Shown one piece after another: positions 27,892-37,010 of a stretch of 64,000 bases of DNA. Below the pieces are notes generated by a model. That model was not told where the DNA came from. It saw only the letters and a list, made by a program, of their open reading frames with translations, and made no database searches. Source of the DNA: a bacterium (GTDB lineage: Bacteria; Zhuqueibacterota; QNDG01; JAFGCO01); NCBI GenBank assembly GCA_016932575.1, contig JAFGCO010000036.1, positions 39,228 to 103,227 of the forward strand, given 5' to 3'. Numbering within the stretch: position 1 is the stretch's first letter; every line of letters begins with the position of its first letter. Position numbers and translations under genes: made by a program.

Positions 27892-28653
27892 CTATCTTGC
27901 CAGCCATCCTCCATCCACTGCGACCGTATATCCATTCATATAATCCGATGCGGATGATGCCAGAAATACACAGATTCCCTGCAAATCCTCGGGCTTACCC
28001 CACCGTCCGGCAGGTATCCGGTCCACAATTGCCTTATTCCTGACCGGATCTTCACGCAGTGGACGCGTGTTTTCTGTGGCCATATATCCCGGTGCAATGG
28101 CATTGGCATTGATATTATGCGGTGCAAGTTCATTGGCCATCAATCGTGTCATTCCCATGACCGCACTCTTTGAGGCTGTGTAGGATGGCACCAGAATACC
28201 TCCTTGAAAGGACAGCATAGAAGCCGTGTTGATGATCTTGCCGCCTTTGCCTTGACTGATCATAACCTTTGCTGCACCCTGGGTTAAAAAGAACAGGGTC
28301 TTCTGATTGATATTGATCACATCATCCCAGTCTTTTTCTGTAAATTCCTGAATCGGAGCCCGTCGTATAATTCCGGCATTATTAACCAGAATATCGATCC
28401 GGTTCAAGGCACCCAATGTGGATTGAATAATATCATCCACACAATCAATGGATATCAGATTCGCTTTGATACCAATCGCTTTTTTCCCCAGTGCTTGAAT
28501 GGCTTTGACAGTATCTGAAGTATCCAGGATATCCACCACAGCCACATCCGCCCCTGCCTGAGCCAATCCTTCGGCCATGGCTCTTCCAAGCCCTCTGGCT
28601 GCACCGGTAACAATCGCTGCTTTTCCATCCAGTTTAAATTGATCTAAAATCAT
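27892..28653 (-). CDS. kduD: 2-dehydro-3-deoxy-D-gluconate 5-dehydrogenase (KduD-type SDR)
   Basis: 253 residues with AAGGAG upstream. A classical short-chain dehydrogenase: TGAARGLG (16-23) binds the nucleotide, NNAG follows at 91-94, and the catalytic Ser145, Tyr158 and Lys162 are present ('SYTASKSAVMGMTRLMANEL'). The long stretch 'NAIAPGYMATENTRPLR' and the end 'GYTVAVDGGWLAR' match KduD very closely. KduD interconverts 2,5-diketo-3-deoxygluconate and 2-keto-3-deoxygluconate with NAD(H) in pectin and uronate breakdown. No kduI or KDG kinase is nearby. It is 18 bases downstream of the NSS transporter gene and probably in the same transcript. Confidence 0.88.
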   Translation of the reverse strand: MILDQFKLDGKAAIVTGAARGLGRAMAEGLAQAGADVAVVDILDTSDTVKAIQALGKKAIGIKANLISIDCVDDIIQSTLGALNRIDILVNNAGIIRRAPIQEFTEKDWDDVININQKTLFFLTQGAAKVMISQGKGGKIINTASMLSFQGGILVPSYTASKSAVMGMTRLMANELAPHNINANAIAPGYMATENTRPLREDPVRNKAIVDRIPAGRWGKPEDLQGICVFLASSASDYMNGYTVAVDGGWLAR

Positions 28654-28671
28654 CTGTGTTTTCTCCTTTAT

Positions 28672-30054
28672 TTAATTATAACTCTTTCCTAAAAAGATCA
28701 CCGAATACACAATCCAGCCAATAGCCGCAGGCGCTACAAACCGAAGCAGAAAAATCCATAGGCCATGCAGGTGAAACGAACCATGTCCCTTTTCCACTTC
28801 TTTTCTGGAAAAGACCTTCGGTAAAACCCAACCCACAAAAATCGCGATCAATATCCCGCCCACAGGCAGAAACCAGTTGGAGGCCAGGTAATCCAATGTA
28901 TCGAACACCCCTTTAGATTTATCTCCAAGAGGCTGCCATGCACTAAGACCGGTCAATGCTCCCAGAGACAATGCGGATAAAATACCGAATGCAAAAATCG
29001 TCAATCCCATCACAAGAGTGGCATACACACGATGCCAGTTCAACTGGTCGATAAAAAAGGCAACCACCACTTCCAGCAGGGAAATCGTGGAGGTCAAAGC
29101 CGCAAAAGCCACCAGAATATAAAAGAGGGGCGCAAGAAAAATGCCTCCGGGAAGTCCGTAAAAAAGTTTCGGCAGCGTTGTAAACATTACGCCGATGCTG
29201 GAAGAAAACTGTTCCCGCTCGACCGCTGGAACACTGTATATCAGCGAAAACATAACCACACAGGCCATCAGGGCAATTAGGGTGTCCATCAGACAGACCA
29301 TAGCCGCAGACCGCGGGATTGACTCTTTCTTCGTCATATAGCTGCCATAGGTAATAATCGCCCCCATTCCAAGACTCAGGGTGAAAAAAGCATGGCCAAC
29401 GGCTTCCAGCAGACTGTCAGGAGAAATTTTACTGGGCCTGAACAGAAAACCCATGGCTTCGGTAAAACCTTCAGACCACATACTGACAATAACGAGAGAC
29501 AGCAGGATCAACAAAAGAACCGGCATGAGTATTTTCGTTAATCGCTCAATACCGCCTTTAACACCAAAAATAACCACCATCACAGAAAAACCCATAAACA
29601 GAGCATGATAGCCAATCTGCGCGGACGGATTGGAAATAAAGGCACCGAACTGGTCACCGAGCGTTGCTGCCTCAGCGGATGTGAAACCCTGAACAGACCA
29701 GTAAACACCCTTAATAAAATAATGAACGGTCCATCCGGCTACAACACTGTAATAAGATAAAATCACAAATCCTGTGACAACACCCAGCCAGCCAATAATA
29801 CTGAAAGCAGGATGATGAAGCTGCAGAAAGGCACTGACCGGACTTTTATTTGTTGAGCGTCCGATCACTATTTCCGCCATCATGATAGGCAATCCCACAA
29901 TGATCACTGCCAGAAGATAAACCAGGACAAACGATCCGCCCTGATTATCATATGTCATATATGGAAATTTCCAGATATTTCCCAATCCAATCGCCGAACC
30001 TGCCGCTGCAAGCACAAATCCAAGCCGTCCAAAGCTGCCTCTGTCCTGACTCAT
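28672..30054 (-). CDS. Neurotransmitter:sodium symporter family (NSS) transporter
   Basis: 460 residues, GGAGG about ten bases before the ATG. The start 'RGSFGRLGFVLAAAGSAIGLGNIWKFPY' is the NSS hallmark (TM1 with the unwound Na+/substrate site, as in LeuT), and about 11-12 membrane helices follow. Bacterial members import amino acids with Na+. The substrate cannot be read from sequence. It is paired with kduD (18-base gap), an uncommon combination, and lies 116 bases downstream of another Na+-coupled transporter gene. Confidence 0.92.
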   Translation of the reverse strand: MSQDRGSFGRLGFVLAAAGSAIGLGNIWKFPYMTYDNQGGSFVLVYLLAVIIVGLPIMMAEIVIGRSTNKSPVSAFLQLHHPAFSIIGWLGVVTGFVILSYYSVVAGWTVHYFIKGVYWSVQGFTSAEAATLGDQFGAFISNPSAQIGYHALFMGFSVMVVIFGVKGGIERLTKILMPVLLLILLSLVIVSMWSEGFTEAMGFLFRPSKISPDSLLEAVGHAFFTLSLGMGAIITYGSYMTKKESIPRSAAMVCLMDTLIALMACVVMFSLIYSVPAVEREQFSSSIGVMFTTLPKLFYGLPGGIFLAPLFYILVAFAALTSTISLLEVVVAFFIDQLNWHRVYATLVMGLTIFAFGILSALSLGALTGLSAWQPLGDKSKGVFDTLDYLASNWFLPVGGILIAIFVGWVLPKVFSRKEVEKGHGSFHLHGLWIFLLRFVAPAAIGWIVYSVIFLGKSYN

Positions 30055-30114
30055 GTATAAGGAACCTCCATAGGAATTACAATTAATTTTTATTTTTCAT
30101 CTTTGGTCTTCTTT

Positions 30115-30240
30115 CCTCTCCGTTTTGCCATTTTGTGGCTTTGCGCCTTGGCCTTTTTTTTTCTTGTTTCTTATTTCTTGATTCTTATTTCTTGTCTCTT
30201 GATTCTTATTTCTTGATTTCTCGACTCTTTAAAATATTCC
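30115..30240. repeat. Pyrimidine-rich TTCTTGATTC repeat, copy E
   Basis: Degenerate tandem units such as TTCTTATTTCTTGA occur three to four times, preceded by 'CTTTCCTCTCCGTTTTGCC'. The same words occur in repeats at 12781, 16395 and 35880. The repeat overlaps the 3' end of the AGCS transporter gene, whose last ~16 codons are made of it. Confidence 0.7.
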
Positions 30241-31889
30241 CGACCCAGTTCAACAACTTTTGGCGACAGCAGCAAAACAGCAATCAGATTTGGCACAGTC
30301 ATCAATCCCAGAGCCATATCTCCATAGGCCCAGACGGTTTCCAGGGCAAGGATTGCACCCAGATACACGAAAATTACATAAACAATACGGTAAACAATCA
30401 CAACTCTTGCACCAGCCAGATATTCCACACACCTGTCGCCATAATACGACCACGAGATCATTGTGGAAAGTGCAAAAAGGAAAACACAAATAGTCACAAT
30501 CAAATTGCCCAGACTGCCAAACCTGCCGAAACCCTCGTGAAATGCCAAGGCTGTCAGAGCCGAGCTGTTCTGCAGCATATGACCATGCAGGTCCAGATGC
30601 AATGTCTGCCCTGTCTCGCCCGTCAATTTCTGATCCTGAATATGGATCGTGCCGATATAGGGTCTGCCGTTTTTAAAAAGCCGGGGCATTTCCACAATGG
30701 CATCGTTCACAATATAAACAAGATTGGTTTTCCCGTTGACCACTTCCCGCTTCCCCTGAAACGGGATCATGGCGGCAATTTTCTCATGTTCGTCTTCAGA
30801 GCCATAAAAATCACTGATTTTTGCCTGCAGCACTTCCACCTTATTCAAATCCAACGGCACCTGGTCCGGTTTCTTTTCATCCCACACGCCCGTGATGAGA
30901 ATCACAAGACCGGTCAGCGTACAGATCATCATTGTGTCCACAAAAGGCCCCAGCATGGCGACCACACCCTCCCTGACCGGCTCCTTGGTTTTCGCAGCCG
31001 CGTGGGCGATTGGCGCGCTCCCCATACCGGCTTCATTTGAGAAAAGCGCCCGTTTAATGCCCCACATCATAGTTAAATGCCAGACGCCGGCTGCGGTACC
31101 GCCAAAAGCGGCTTTGGGTTTAGCAGCCTCGGTAACAATGGAAAGAAAAACACCCGGCAATTGCTCAATATTGGAAACGAGAATTGTCAATGCTCCCATG
31201 ATATAGATCACCGCCATAGTAGGCATCAGTCGGGATGACACAGCCGCGATGCGCTTTATTCCCCCCAGAATGACCAGTCCGACAAGAATTGCGAGAAGCA
31301 GGCCAATCATCCATCCCGGCACGCCGAATTCACTGGCTGCGCTTACAGCCACTGTATTGGACTGATTCATACAGCCAATCCCGAAAGAACTGACAATGGC
31401 CAGGGAAGCAAACATCCATGCCATCCACTTCCACTGAGGTCCCAGTCCGCGCTCAATATAATACATGGGTCCGCCGGAGACTCTCCCCTGCTCGTCAAAT
31501 TTCCGAAAATGCAGGGACAAGGTACATTCTGTATATTTCAGAGTCATACCAAATAATCCGGAAATCCAGAGCCAGAGCAGCACACCAGGTCCGGCGTAAT
31601 GGATGGCCAGAGCCACACCCGCGATATTGCCGATACCAATTGTCGCGGAAAGCGCTGTGGCTAATGCCTGAAAATGATTGATATCCCCGGCATCATCGGG
31701 ATTGTCGTATTTTCCGCGAATGACATTCACCGCATGACGAAATTCCCGGATATTAATCCATTTCATCCTGAATGTGATAAAAATCCCGGTAACCAATAAA
31801 AGAGCGACCATCCACGGAAATGTGGAGGGAAACGACCAGATATAATTATTGGCCGTATCAACAAACGACCGCAGAATCGATTCGGGCAT
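30171..31889 (-). CDS. Alanine/glycine:cation symporter (AGCS) with soluble insertion
   Basis: 572 residues from ATG 31889 (CGGAG nine bases upstream; a longer frame starts at 31919). Family motifs are 'ALSATIGIGNIAGVALAI', 'GGPMYYIERGLG', 'GIKRALFSNEAGMGSAPIAH' and 'WSYYGDRCVEYL'. It imports alanine, glycine or related amino acids with Na+. It is longer than the usual ~450 residues for two reasons. A hydrophilic segment of about 100 residues (about 336-440) is inserted between two membrane helices. The last ~16 residues (NQEIRIKRQEIRIKK) are translated from the pyrimidine-rich repeat. A lone transporter gene with a long AT-rich upstream region. Confidence 0.88.
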   Translation of the reverse strand: MPESILRSFVDTANNYIWSFPSTFPWMVALLLVTGIFITFRMKWINIREFRHAVNVIRGKYDNPDDAGDINHFQALATALSATIGIGNIAGVALAIHYAGPGVLLWLWISGLFGMTLKYTECTLSLHFRKFDEQGRVSGGPMYYIERGLGPQWKWMAWMFASLAIVSSFGIGCMNQSNTVAVSAASEFGVPGWMIGLLLAILVGLVILGGIKRIAAVSSRLMPTMAVIYIMGALTILVSNIEQLPGVFLSIVTEAAKPKAAFGGTAAGVWHLTMMWGIKRALFSNEAGMGSAPIAHAAAKTKEPVREGVVAMLGPFVDTMMICTLTGLVILITGVWDEKKPDQVPLDLNKVEVLQAKISDFYGSEDEHEKIAAMIPFQGKREVVNGKTNLVYIVNDAIVEMPRLFKNGRPYIGTIHIQDQKLTGETGQTLHLDLHGHMLQNSSALTALAFHEGFGRFGSLGNLIVTICVFLFALSTMISWSYYGDRCVEYLAGARVVIVYRIVYVIFVYLGAILALETVWAYGDMALGLMTVPNLIAVLLLSPKVVELGREYFKESRNQEIRIKRQEIRIKK

Positions 31890-32260
31890 AAATGTTAATC
31901 TCCGCGTCTCAAAAGACAAGCGTGAATCGCATTCGTTATATCAATGGTATTAATAAACGTACAAATGCAATATATTGAAGCCGGACAATCGTTCTATACA
32001 GCTTATTAGATTAAAAAAATATAAAAATTTCATATAAAATGAAAGGAATTTTTATTATTCAGCAATAGCAGATTAAAATCAATATTTATACAAAAGAATC
32101 AGGATTCATGTTTTTAATCTGACGATTTGAGGAGAAAAGAGTGTTAATGGAATCATTGTATCATATTATTCTGCATTTTCCGTGAACATTGAAAATTTGC
32201 TCATGGATAAACAGACATCTGGATCTTTATTGAAAATGATATTTTCTAATCTTAGGTTTG
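31890..32260. other. AT-rich intergenic region
   Basis: About 370 bases between two minus-strand genes, very AT-rich, without an open frame worth calling. It must hold the promoter of the AGCS gene, but no clear -35/-10 pair stands out. No hairpin with a T-run was found after the trehalose gene. Confidence 0.5.
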
Positions 32261-34465
32261 CTACTTAACCATTGGCTTTTTCTTTTGGCCCAGACGCGAC
32301 AGTAACTGTCTGACATGCTTATGGTTCAGCACATAAAATTTCGCTTTTGAAAGCCCGACACCCACCTTAATCGAAAATGCCCAATCCGGTATCCCTTCGA
32401 ATAAATCTTCATCGGTCCAGTCATCTCCAACCGCCATAATAAAATCCCAGCGCTTTTCCATGGTCCAGAACTGAGAAGCCCTTCCCTTATTCACACCCCC
32501 GTGTTTTACTTCTAAAACCTTGCTGCCTTCACTGACAACCAGATTTAGATTTGCCGTTAATCCTAAAAGTGTATCCTTAAGTTCCCTGGCCCTTATCAGT
32601 CCCAGTTCCGGATCTGATCTGCGGTAATGCCAGACCAGTGAAAATGATTTTTCTTCGACCAAGGATCCGGGTGTACGATCCACATATCTTTCCATAACCG
32701 GTCGTATTTCATCCTTCCACGCATCCTGAATCGGCTCAAGCATATGCCAGTGTCCCGATTTTTCTTTTACCCATACTCCATGCTCAGCAGACATTCCCAC
32801 ATTGAAATTTCCCAGCCAGCGCTTCAGTGTCTGGCGGTCTCGGCCGCTGATAATCACCACGGTATTTTTTATATCTTCTGTTAAATATTGCAATAACCCG
32901 CTCAATTCCTCGTCGGGCACGGCCATCTCGGGCTGAGAAGTAAAAGGGACCAGCGTACCGTCATAATCTAAAAAGATCAGCCTGTTTTCGCTCTTTAGGT
33001 ATTCATTCTCAATATATTGCTGAGTATCTTCTGTCAGAATTCGCGCTCCCAGTTCATCCCGCAGTGTTCTTGCGTGTGAAAGCCGATCCATAAAATCTTC
33101 CGCCCAGGTGACAACATTATACCTTTTCAACCGGTTTTTCATCACTTTATTACGTTCCCTCTGTTCCTGTTCTGTCATTGTCAAGGCTAACTCAAGAGCG
33201 TCGGCCACCTCTTCCATGTTATTGGGATTCACAATAATGGATTCGGACAGTTCACAGGCTGCCCCGGCCATCTCGCTTAATACCAGTACACCTTCATTGT
33301 CTTGCCGAGAGGCCAGATACTCTTTGGCCACCAGGTTCATACCATCTCTTAGTGGTGTCACCATTGCGACATCGCCCATTCGATAAAGCGCAACCAAATG
33401 TTTAAACGGCATAGACCGGTAAAAATACCAGACAGGCATCCAGCCGATAGTTCCATACTGACCATTGATCCGGCCAACCAGTTCGTCAATCTGCTGCTTT
33501 TGCAATTGATAGGTTTTCACACTGGTTCGCGAAGGGACAGCGATTAAAATTAAAGTCACTTTTTCCTGATAATCCGGATATTTATCTAAAAAATACTGAA
33601 ATGTTTTCAATCGCTGAATGATGCCCTTGGTGTAATCCAGACGGTCAATCGAAAGAATCACTTTACATACATTCTCCTGACGGCATCTCTCATGAAGATC
33701 GTACACCCATTTGGCATCCGCCTTGGCCTTGGCAAATCGGTTGAAATCAATTCCCATGGGAAAGGCATCCACCTTCGCAAGCCTATGCTCCAGTGATATT
33801 TGCCCGAATGTATGCTCGAATCCCAGAAGACGCCGCACAGAACTCGTAAAGTGGCGCACATAATCATAGGTATGAAATCCAATCAGATCTGCGCCTAAAA
33901 CTCCTTTAAGAATCTGCAAACGCCAGGGCAACAGACGAAATATTTCATAAGAGGGAAACGGAATATGAAGGAAAAATCCAATTTGTGTACCAGGCAGCTT
34001 TTCCCGTAACATTTCCGGAAGCAGCATTAAATGATAATCATGAATCCAGATAATGTCTTCCGGTTGTGCTATTTCCAGCACTTTAGAGCAAAAAAGCCGG
34101 TTGACACGCAGATAAGACTGCCATAAATCGTTGTTAAATTCAGCATAATCAGTAAAATAGTGATACAAAGGCCAGATAGTTTTATTGCAGAATCCTGAAT
34201 AGAAAAGACGCTGATCGTTTTTAGACAGAAAAAGTGTATAGCTGTTATAATTTTCGCGAAGATGCTTTTCAATTTTTTTTCTTTCAACACCTTTGGTATT
34301 GTTGGAAGGCAATCCGCACCACCCAAACCAGATACTGTTATATGTCTGGTAAAAAGAAGATAGTCCTGTGGCCAATCCGCCGATGCTCTGCTTATATGAA
34401 ATTTCACCTTTTCTTTTTTCTACAGTGACCGGCAATCGGTTGGATATCAGTAAAAGTCTTTGCAT
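32261..34465 (-). CDS. Bifunctional trehalose-6-phosphate synthase / phosphatase
   Basis: 734 residues. The N-terminal ~470 are a GT20 trehalose-6-phosphate synthase: 'SNRLPV', 'GGLATGLSSF', 'WIHDYHLMLLPEML', 'LSIDRLDYTKGI' and 'PLRDGMNLVAKEY' are the UDP-glucose and glucose-6-phosphate binding motifs. The C-terminal ~240 are a HAD trehalose-6-phosphate phosphatase: 'FLDYDGTLVPF' (DxDxT), 'VIISGRDRQTL', 'GDDWTDEDLF'. The two steps make trehalose from UDP-glucose and glucose-6-phosphate in the cytoplasm, for osmotic or desiccation stress. Fusions of this type are known in Bacteroidetes and eukaryotes. The Shine-Dalgarno is weak (GAGAACCT). No neighbouring trehalose gene. Confidence 0.95.
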   Translation of the reverse strand: MQRLLLISNRLPVTVEKRKGEISYKQSIGGLATGLSSFYQTYNSIWFGWCGLPSNNTKGVERKKIEKHLRENYNSYTLFLSKNDQRLFYSGFCNKTIWPLYHYFTDYAEFNNDLWQSYLRVNRLFCSKVLEIAQPEDIIWIHDYHLMLLPEMLREKLPGTQIGFFLHIPFPSYEIFRLLPWRLQILKGVLGADLIGFHTYDYVRHFTSSVRRLLGFEHTFGQISLEHRLAKVDAFPMGIDFNRFAKAKADAKWVYDLHERCRQENVCKVILSIDRLDYTKGIIQRLKTFQYFLDKYPDYQEKVTLILIAVPSRTSVKTYQLQKQQIDELVGRINGQYGTIGWMPVWYFYRSMPFKHLVALYRMGDVAMVTPLRDGMNLVAKEYLASRQDNEGVLVLSEMAGAACELSESIIVNPNNMEEVADALELALTMTEQEQRERNKVMKNRLKRYNVVTWAEDFMDRLSHARTLRDELGARILTEDTQQYIENEYLKSENRLIFLDYDGTLVPFTSQPEMAVPDEELSGLLQYLTEDIKNTVVIISGRDRQTLKRWLGNFNVGMSAEHGVWVKEKSGHWHMLEPIQDAWKDEIRPVMERYVDRTPGSLVEEKSFSLVWHYRRSDPELGLIRARELKDTLLGLTANLNLVVSEGSKVLEVKHGGVNKGRASQFWTMEKRWDFIMAVGDDWTDEDLFEGIPDWAFSIKVGVGLSKAKFYVLNHKHVRQLLSRLGQKKKPMVK

Positions 34466-34569
34466 AGGTTCTCATATAAATTGTTGAAAGGATTATGTCA
34501 AATCCAATGAATTTTAGAAACTTAAAAATGTGAAAAGATTATGGAAGAATTCCCGTTTTTCACCTGATT

Positions 34570-35076
34570 CTAAAACAGATTGACATGACTCAATAAATTT
34601 CTGAAAAAATGAACAGCCTCGGGATCTTGACGGGTCATACTCCAAAGATATTTAGCAAAACCTATCTGGCACCGGGCAAAATAACCAACTGCAATTTGTC
34701 CTACAGCTGCGTAAGCAATGGCAAATTGCCCTAAAGCAAAATAAAGTGCTCCGGCAAATTGCGCTATTGCTGTAAATGCCAAAATAAACTGACCCAGTCC
34801 GAAAATGAATCCAATACCAAATTGAGCAACAGTGATCATGCCGATCGCAAACTGGCCGACAGCAATAATCCCCTTGGCAACCCTGAGTTTTCCACGTGCA
34901 TCTCGCCCGAAAGCCACATGAATTAACGGATATCCGAAATATGTGGTTCGGGATTTCCATTCGAATCCCCATCCGTTCCATATTTGCCGGGCCGGAAACG
35001 GTGCTCCGCACTCCGGGCACGACCGCGCATTGCGACTCACTGAATGACGGCATTCTCTGCAGGGGACTAAATTCAT
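34570..35076 (-). CDS. Zinc-ribbon protein with GQFAIG-type hydrophobic repeats
   Basis: 168 residues. Four cysteines at the N-terminus (Cys6, Cys9, Cys20, Cys23; 'CREC...CPECG') form a zinc ribbon. A short linker region ('GWGFEWKSRTTYFGYPLIHV') follows. Residues about 69-143 are a run of short, nearly periodic repeats: 'AVGQFAIG', 'TVAQFGIG', 'GLGQFILA', 'AIAQFAGA', 'ALGQFAIA', 'AVGQIAVG'. The period of about 10 residues and the Gly/Ala/aromatic content suggest a membrane-embedded or beta-solenoid-like stack rather than ordinary helices. Function unknown. It stands alone between the trehalose gene and fumarase, and the 184 bases upstream are AT-rich. Confidence 0.75.
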   Translation of the reverse strand: MNLVPCRECRHSVSRNARSCPECGAPFPARQIWNGWGFEWKSRTTYFGYPLIHVAFGRDARGKLRVAKGIIAVGQFAIGMITVAQFGIGFIFGLGQFILAFTAIAQFAGALYFALGQFAIAYAAVGQIAVGYFARCQIGFAKYLWSMTRQDPEAVHFFRNLLSHVNLF

Positions 35077-35260
35077 TCAGATCACCTGCTATATTTTTAT
35101 GGTTATCGCGAAAAAAAACGTATTAAAATTCTATAAAAGCGGAAATATTTAAAAATCCGATTTCAATAATAAAAAATGATCACTTCCATTTAAAATATAA
35201 CAAGCATGGTTAAAATGTCAAGAAAAATATATTTTTACCGGAATTTGGATTAAACTGAAT

Positions 35261-35833
35261 TTATAATGATTGCTGTGTATTTAATCTGAACTTTCTCATC
35301 CCCGACTGATAGAGATCGCCACCATAACAGTCATTGACCACAACCGCCGGAAAATTCTTTACTTCCAGTTTTAAAATGGCTTCTGGCCCCAAATCTTCAT
35401 AGGCGGCCAATTCAGCAGACCTGACACATCTGGCCATTAAAGCCGCAGCTCCGCCGATTGCAGCGAAATAAACCGCTTTGTGCTTCTGTATGATCCGTTT
35501 GACATTTTCAGAACGGTTGCCTTTCCCGATCATTCCTTTTAATCCCGATTCAATCAGACGCGGCGTAAAACGATCCATCCGGCCGCTGGTGGTTGGTCCG
35601 ATTGAACCAATCGGATCTCCCGGTTTGGCCGGAGCCGGGCCCGCATAGTAGATAATTTGTCCTTCGAGATTAAAAGGAAGCGGCCCATCCATATCCATTG
35701 TTTCAATCATTCTTTGATGTGCCGAATCCCGTGCTGTATATATAATACCATCAATCAAAACTGAATCACCGGCTCTCAGCTCTTGAATGACCTCGTCCGT
35801 CAAAGGTGGGGCTATCTTTTTTGTATCTGCCAT
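35261..35833 (-). CDS. Class I fumarate hydratase, beta (C-terminal) subunit
   Basis: 190 residues. 'GPTTSGRMDRFTPRLIESG', 'GMIGKGNRS' and 'VVNDCYGGDLY' are typical of the fumarase / L-tartrate dehydratase beta family. With the alpha subunit at 36095 it forms the Fe-S dependent hydratase interconverting fumarate and malate in the TCA cycle. Tartrate dehydratase cannot be fully excluded, but malic enzyme next door favours fumarase. The alpha gene normally abuts the beta gene; here 261 bases holding a repeat lie between them. Confidence 0.88.
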   Translation of the reverse strand: MADTKKIAPPLTDEVIQELRAGDSVLIDGIIYTARDSAHQRMIETMDMDGPLPFNLEGQIIYYAGPAPAKPGDPIGSIGPTTSGRMDRFTPRLIESGLKGMIGKGNRSENVKRIIQKHKAVYFAAIGGAAALMARCVRSAELAAYEDLGPEAILKLEVKNFPAVVVNDCYGGDLYQSGMRKFRLNTQQSL

Positions 35834-35879
35834 AATTTTTTCACCACCAATCCATATGTTTTCTTTGTCTTTAATACTA

Positions 35880-36094
35880 CCCTCTCAACTCTTATTTCTT
35901 GATTCAATATTTTATTACCATATTACCCAATTACCCTATTACTATCTTTGTCTTGTTTCTTATTTCTTGTTTCTTGACTCTTGACATCTTGAATCTTGTT
36001 TCTTTCTCTCCGTTTCTCCCCTTCTCCCCTTCTCCGTATCAGCATCTCGACCAACGACACTACGACCCAAAGACTCTATGACACAGCGACACTT
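35880..36094. repeat. Pyrimidine-rich repeat, copy D, between the fumarase genes
   Basis: Contains repeated TTCTTATTTCTTG / TTCTTGACTC units, then 'TTTCTCTCCGTTTCTCCCC' and 'CATCTCGACCAACGACACTA', which match the second half of repeat copies B (12781-12890) and C (16395-16490). The hairpin half is absent. It ends at the fumarase alpha stop codon. Confidence 0.75.
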
Positions 36095-36937
36095 TTATAA
36101 AATCACAGACTTGTGTCTCGCTGAATGACACTGCATATTCACAGCAACCGGAAGGCTGGCAATATGGCATGGATGCACTTCAATCAGGACATCCAGCGCA
36201 GTGCAGCGTCCGCCAAATCCCTGTGGTCCGATCCCTAATTCGTTAATACTTTCCAGCAGTTCTTCTTCCAGCTTTTGATAAAACGGATCGGGATGTCTCG
36301 ATCCCACCGGCCTGAGCAATGCCCGTTTCGCTATCTCAGCACATTTTTCAAATGTTCCGCCAATACCAACTCCCACAATGACCGGCGGGCATGGATTGGC
36401 ACCGGACCGGCATACCCTGTCCACGACAAATTTTTTGACACCCTCGACTCCGGCTGCCGGCGCCATCATACTCACCTCACTCATGTTTTCACTGCCTCCA
36501 CCCTTTGATGCCACGGTTAATTTTATCCGATGCCCCGGAACGATCTCTGTATGGATAACAGCGGGCGTATTGTCATTGGTGTTGGTTCGCCTGATCGGAT
36601 CTCTGACAATAGACTTTCTCAGAAATCCGTGCTCATACCCCTGCCGTACACCTTCATGTATGGCATCATTCAAATCACCGCCGGTAACATGAGCGTCCTG
36701 CCCCAGATCCACAAACACCACGGCAAATCCTGTATCCTGACATAACGGCATTTTCTCGCTTCCGGCTATCTCTGCATTTTCAATAATCTTTTGAAGTGTT
36801 TCCCTGCCTGCAGAAGACGTCTCTGTTTCAAGACAATACTCCAGACGTTTCAGCACATCTTGTCCGAGATAATAATTGGCACTGATGCATAATTCTTTCA
36901 CAGCCTTCGTAATTTCAGAGACGGCGACCTCTCTCAT
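36095..36937 (-). CDS. Class I fumarate hydratase, alpha (N-terminal) subunit
   Basis: 280 residues with GAGGAG upstream. Family motifs are 'PLCQDTGFAVVFVDLGQD', 'GANPCPPVIVGVGIGGTFE' and 'GPQGFGGRCTALDV'. Cysteines in these segments are the likely ligands of the catalytic [4Fe-4S] cluster. It pairs with the beta subunit at 35261. The malic enzyme gene begins on the same strand 73 bases upstream, so fumarate-malate-pyruvate conversion genes are together. The enzyme is expected to be oxygen-sensitive, consistent with an anaerobic or microaerophilic host. Confidence 0.9.
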   Translation of the reverse strand: MREVAVSEITKAVKELCISANYYLGQDVLKRLEYCLETETSSAGRETLQKIIENAEIAGSEKMPLCQDTGFAVVFVDLGQDAHVTGGDLNDAIHEGVRQGYEHGFLRKSIVRDPIRRTNTNDNTPAVIHTEIVPGHRIKLTVASKGGGSENMSEVSMMAPAAGVEGVKKFVVDRVCRSGANPCPPVIVGVGIGGTFEKCAEIAKRALLRPVGSRHPDPFYQKLEEELLESINELGIGPQGFGGRCTALDVLIEVHPCHIASLPVAVNMQCHSARHKSVIL

Positions 36938-37010
36938 AAAAAATCTCCTCGGGCAATATCAAGAAATCGGGATACTGGAACATATTTGCTGTAAAAGTGA
37001 ACGGTTACGA

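Noticed and set aside
30135-31040. 301-codon plus-strand frame
   Set aside because: Antisense to the AGCS symporter, which has clear family motifs on the other strand.
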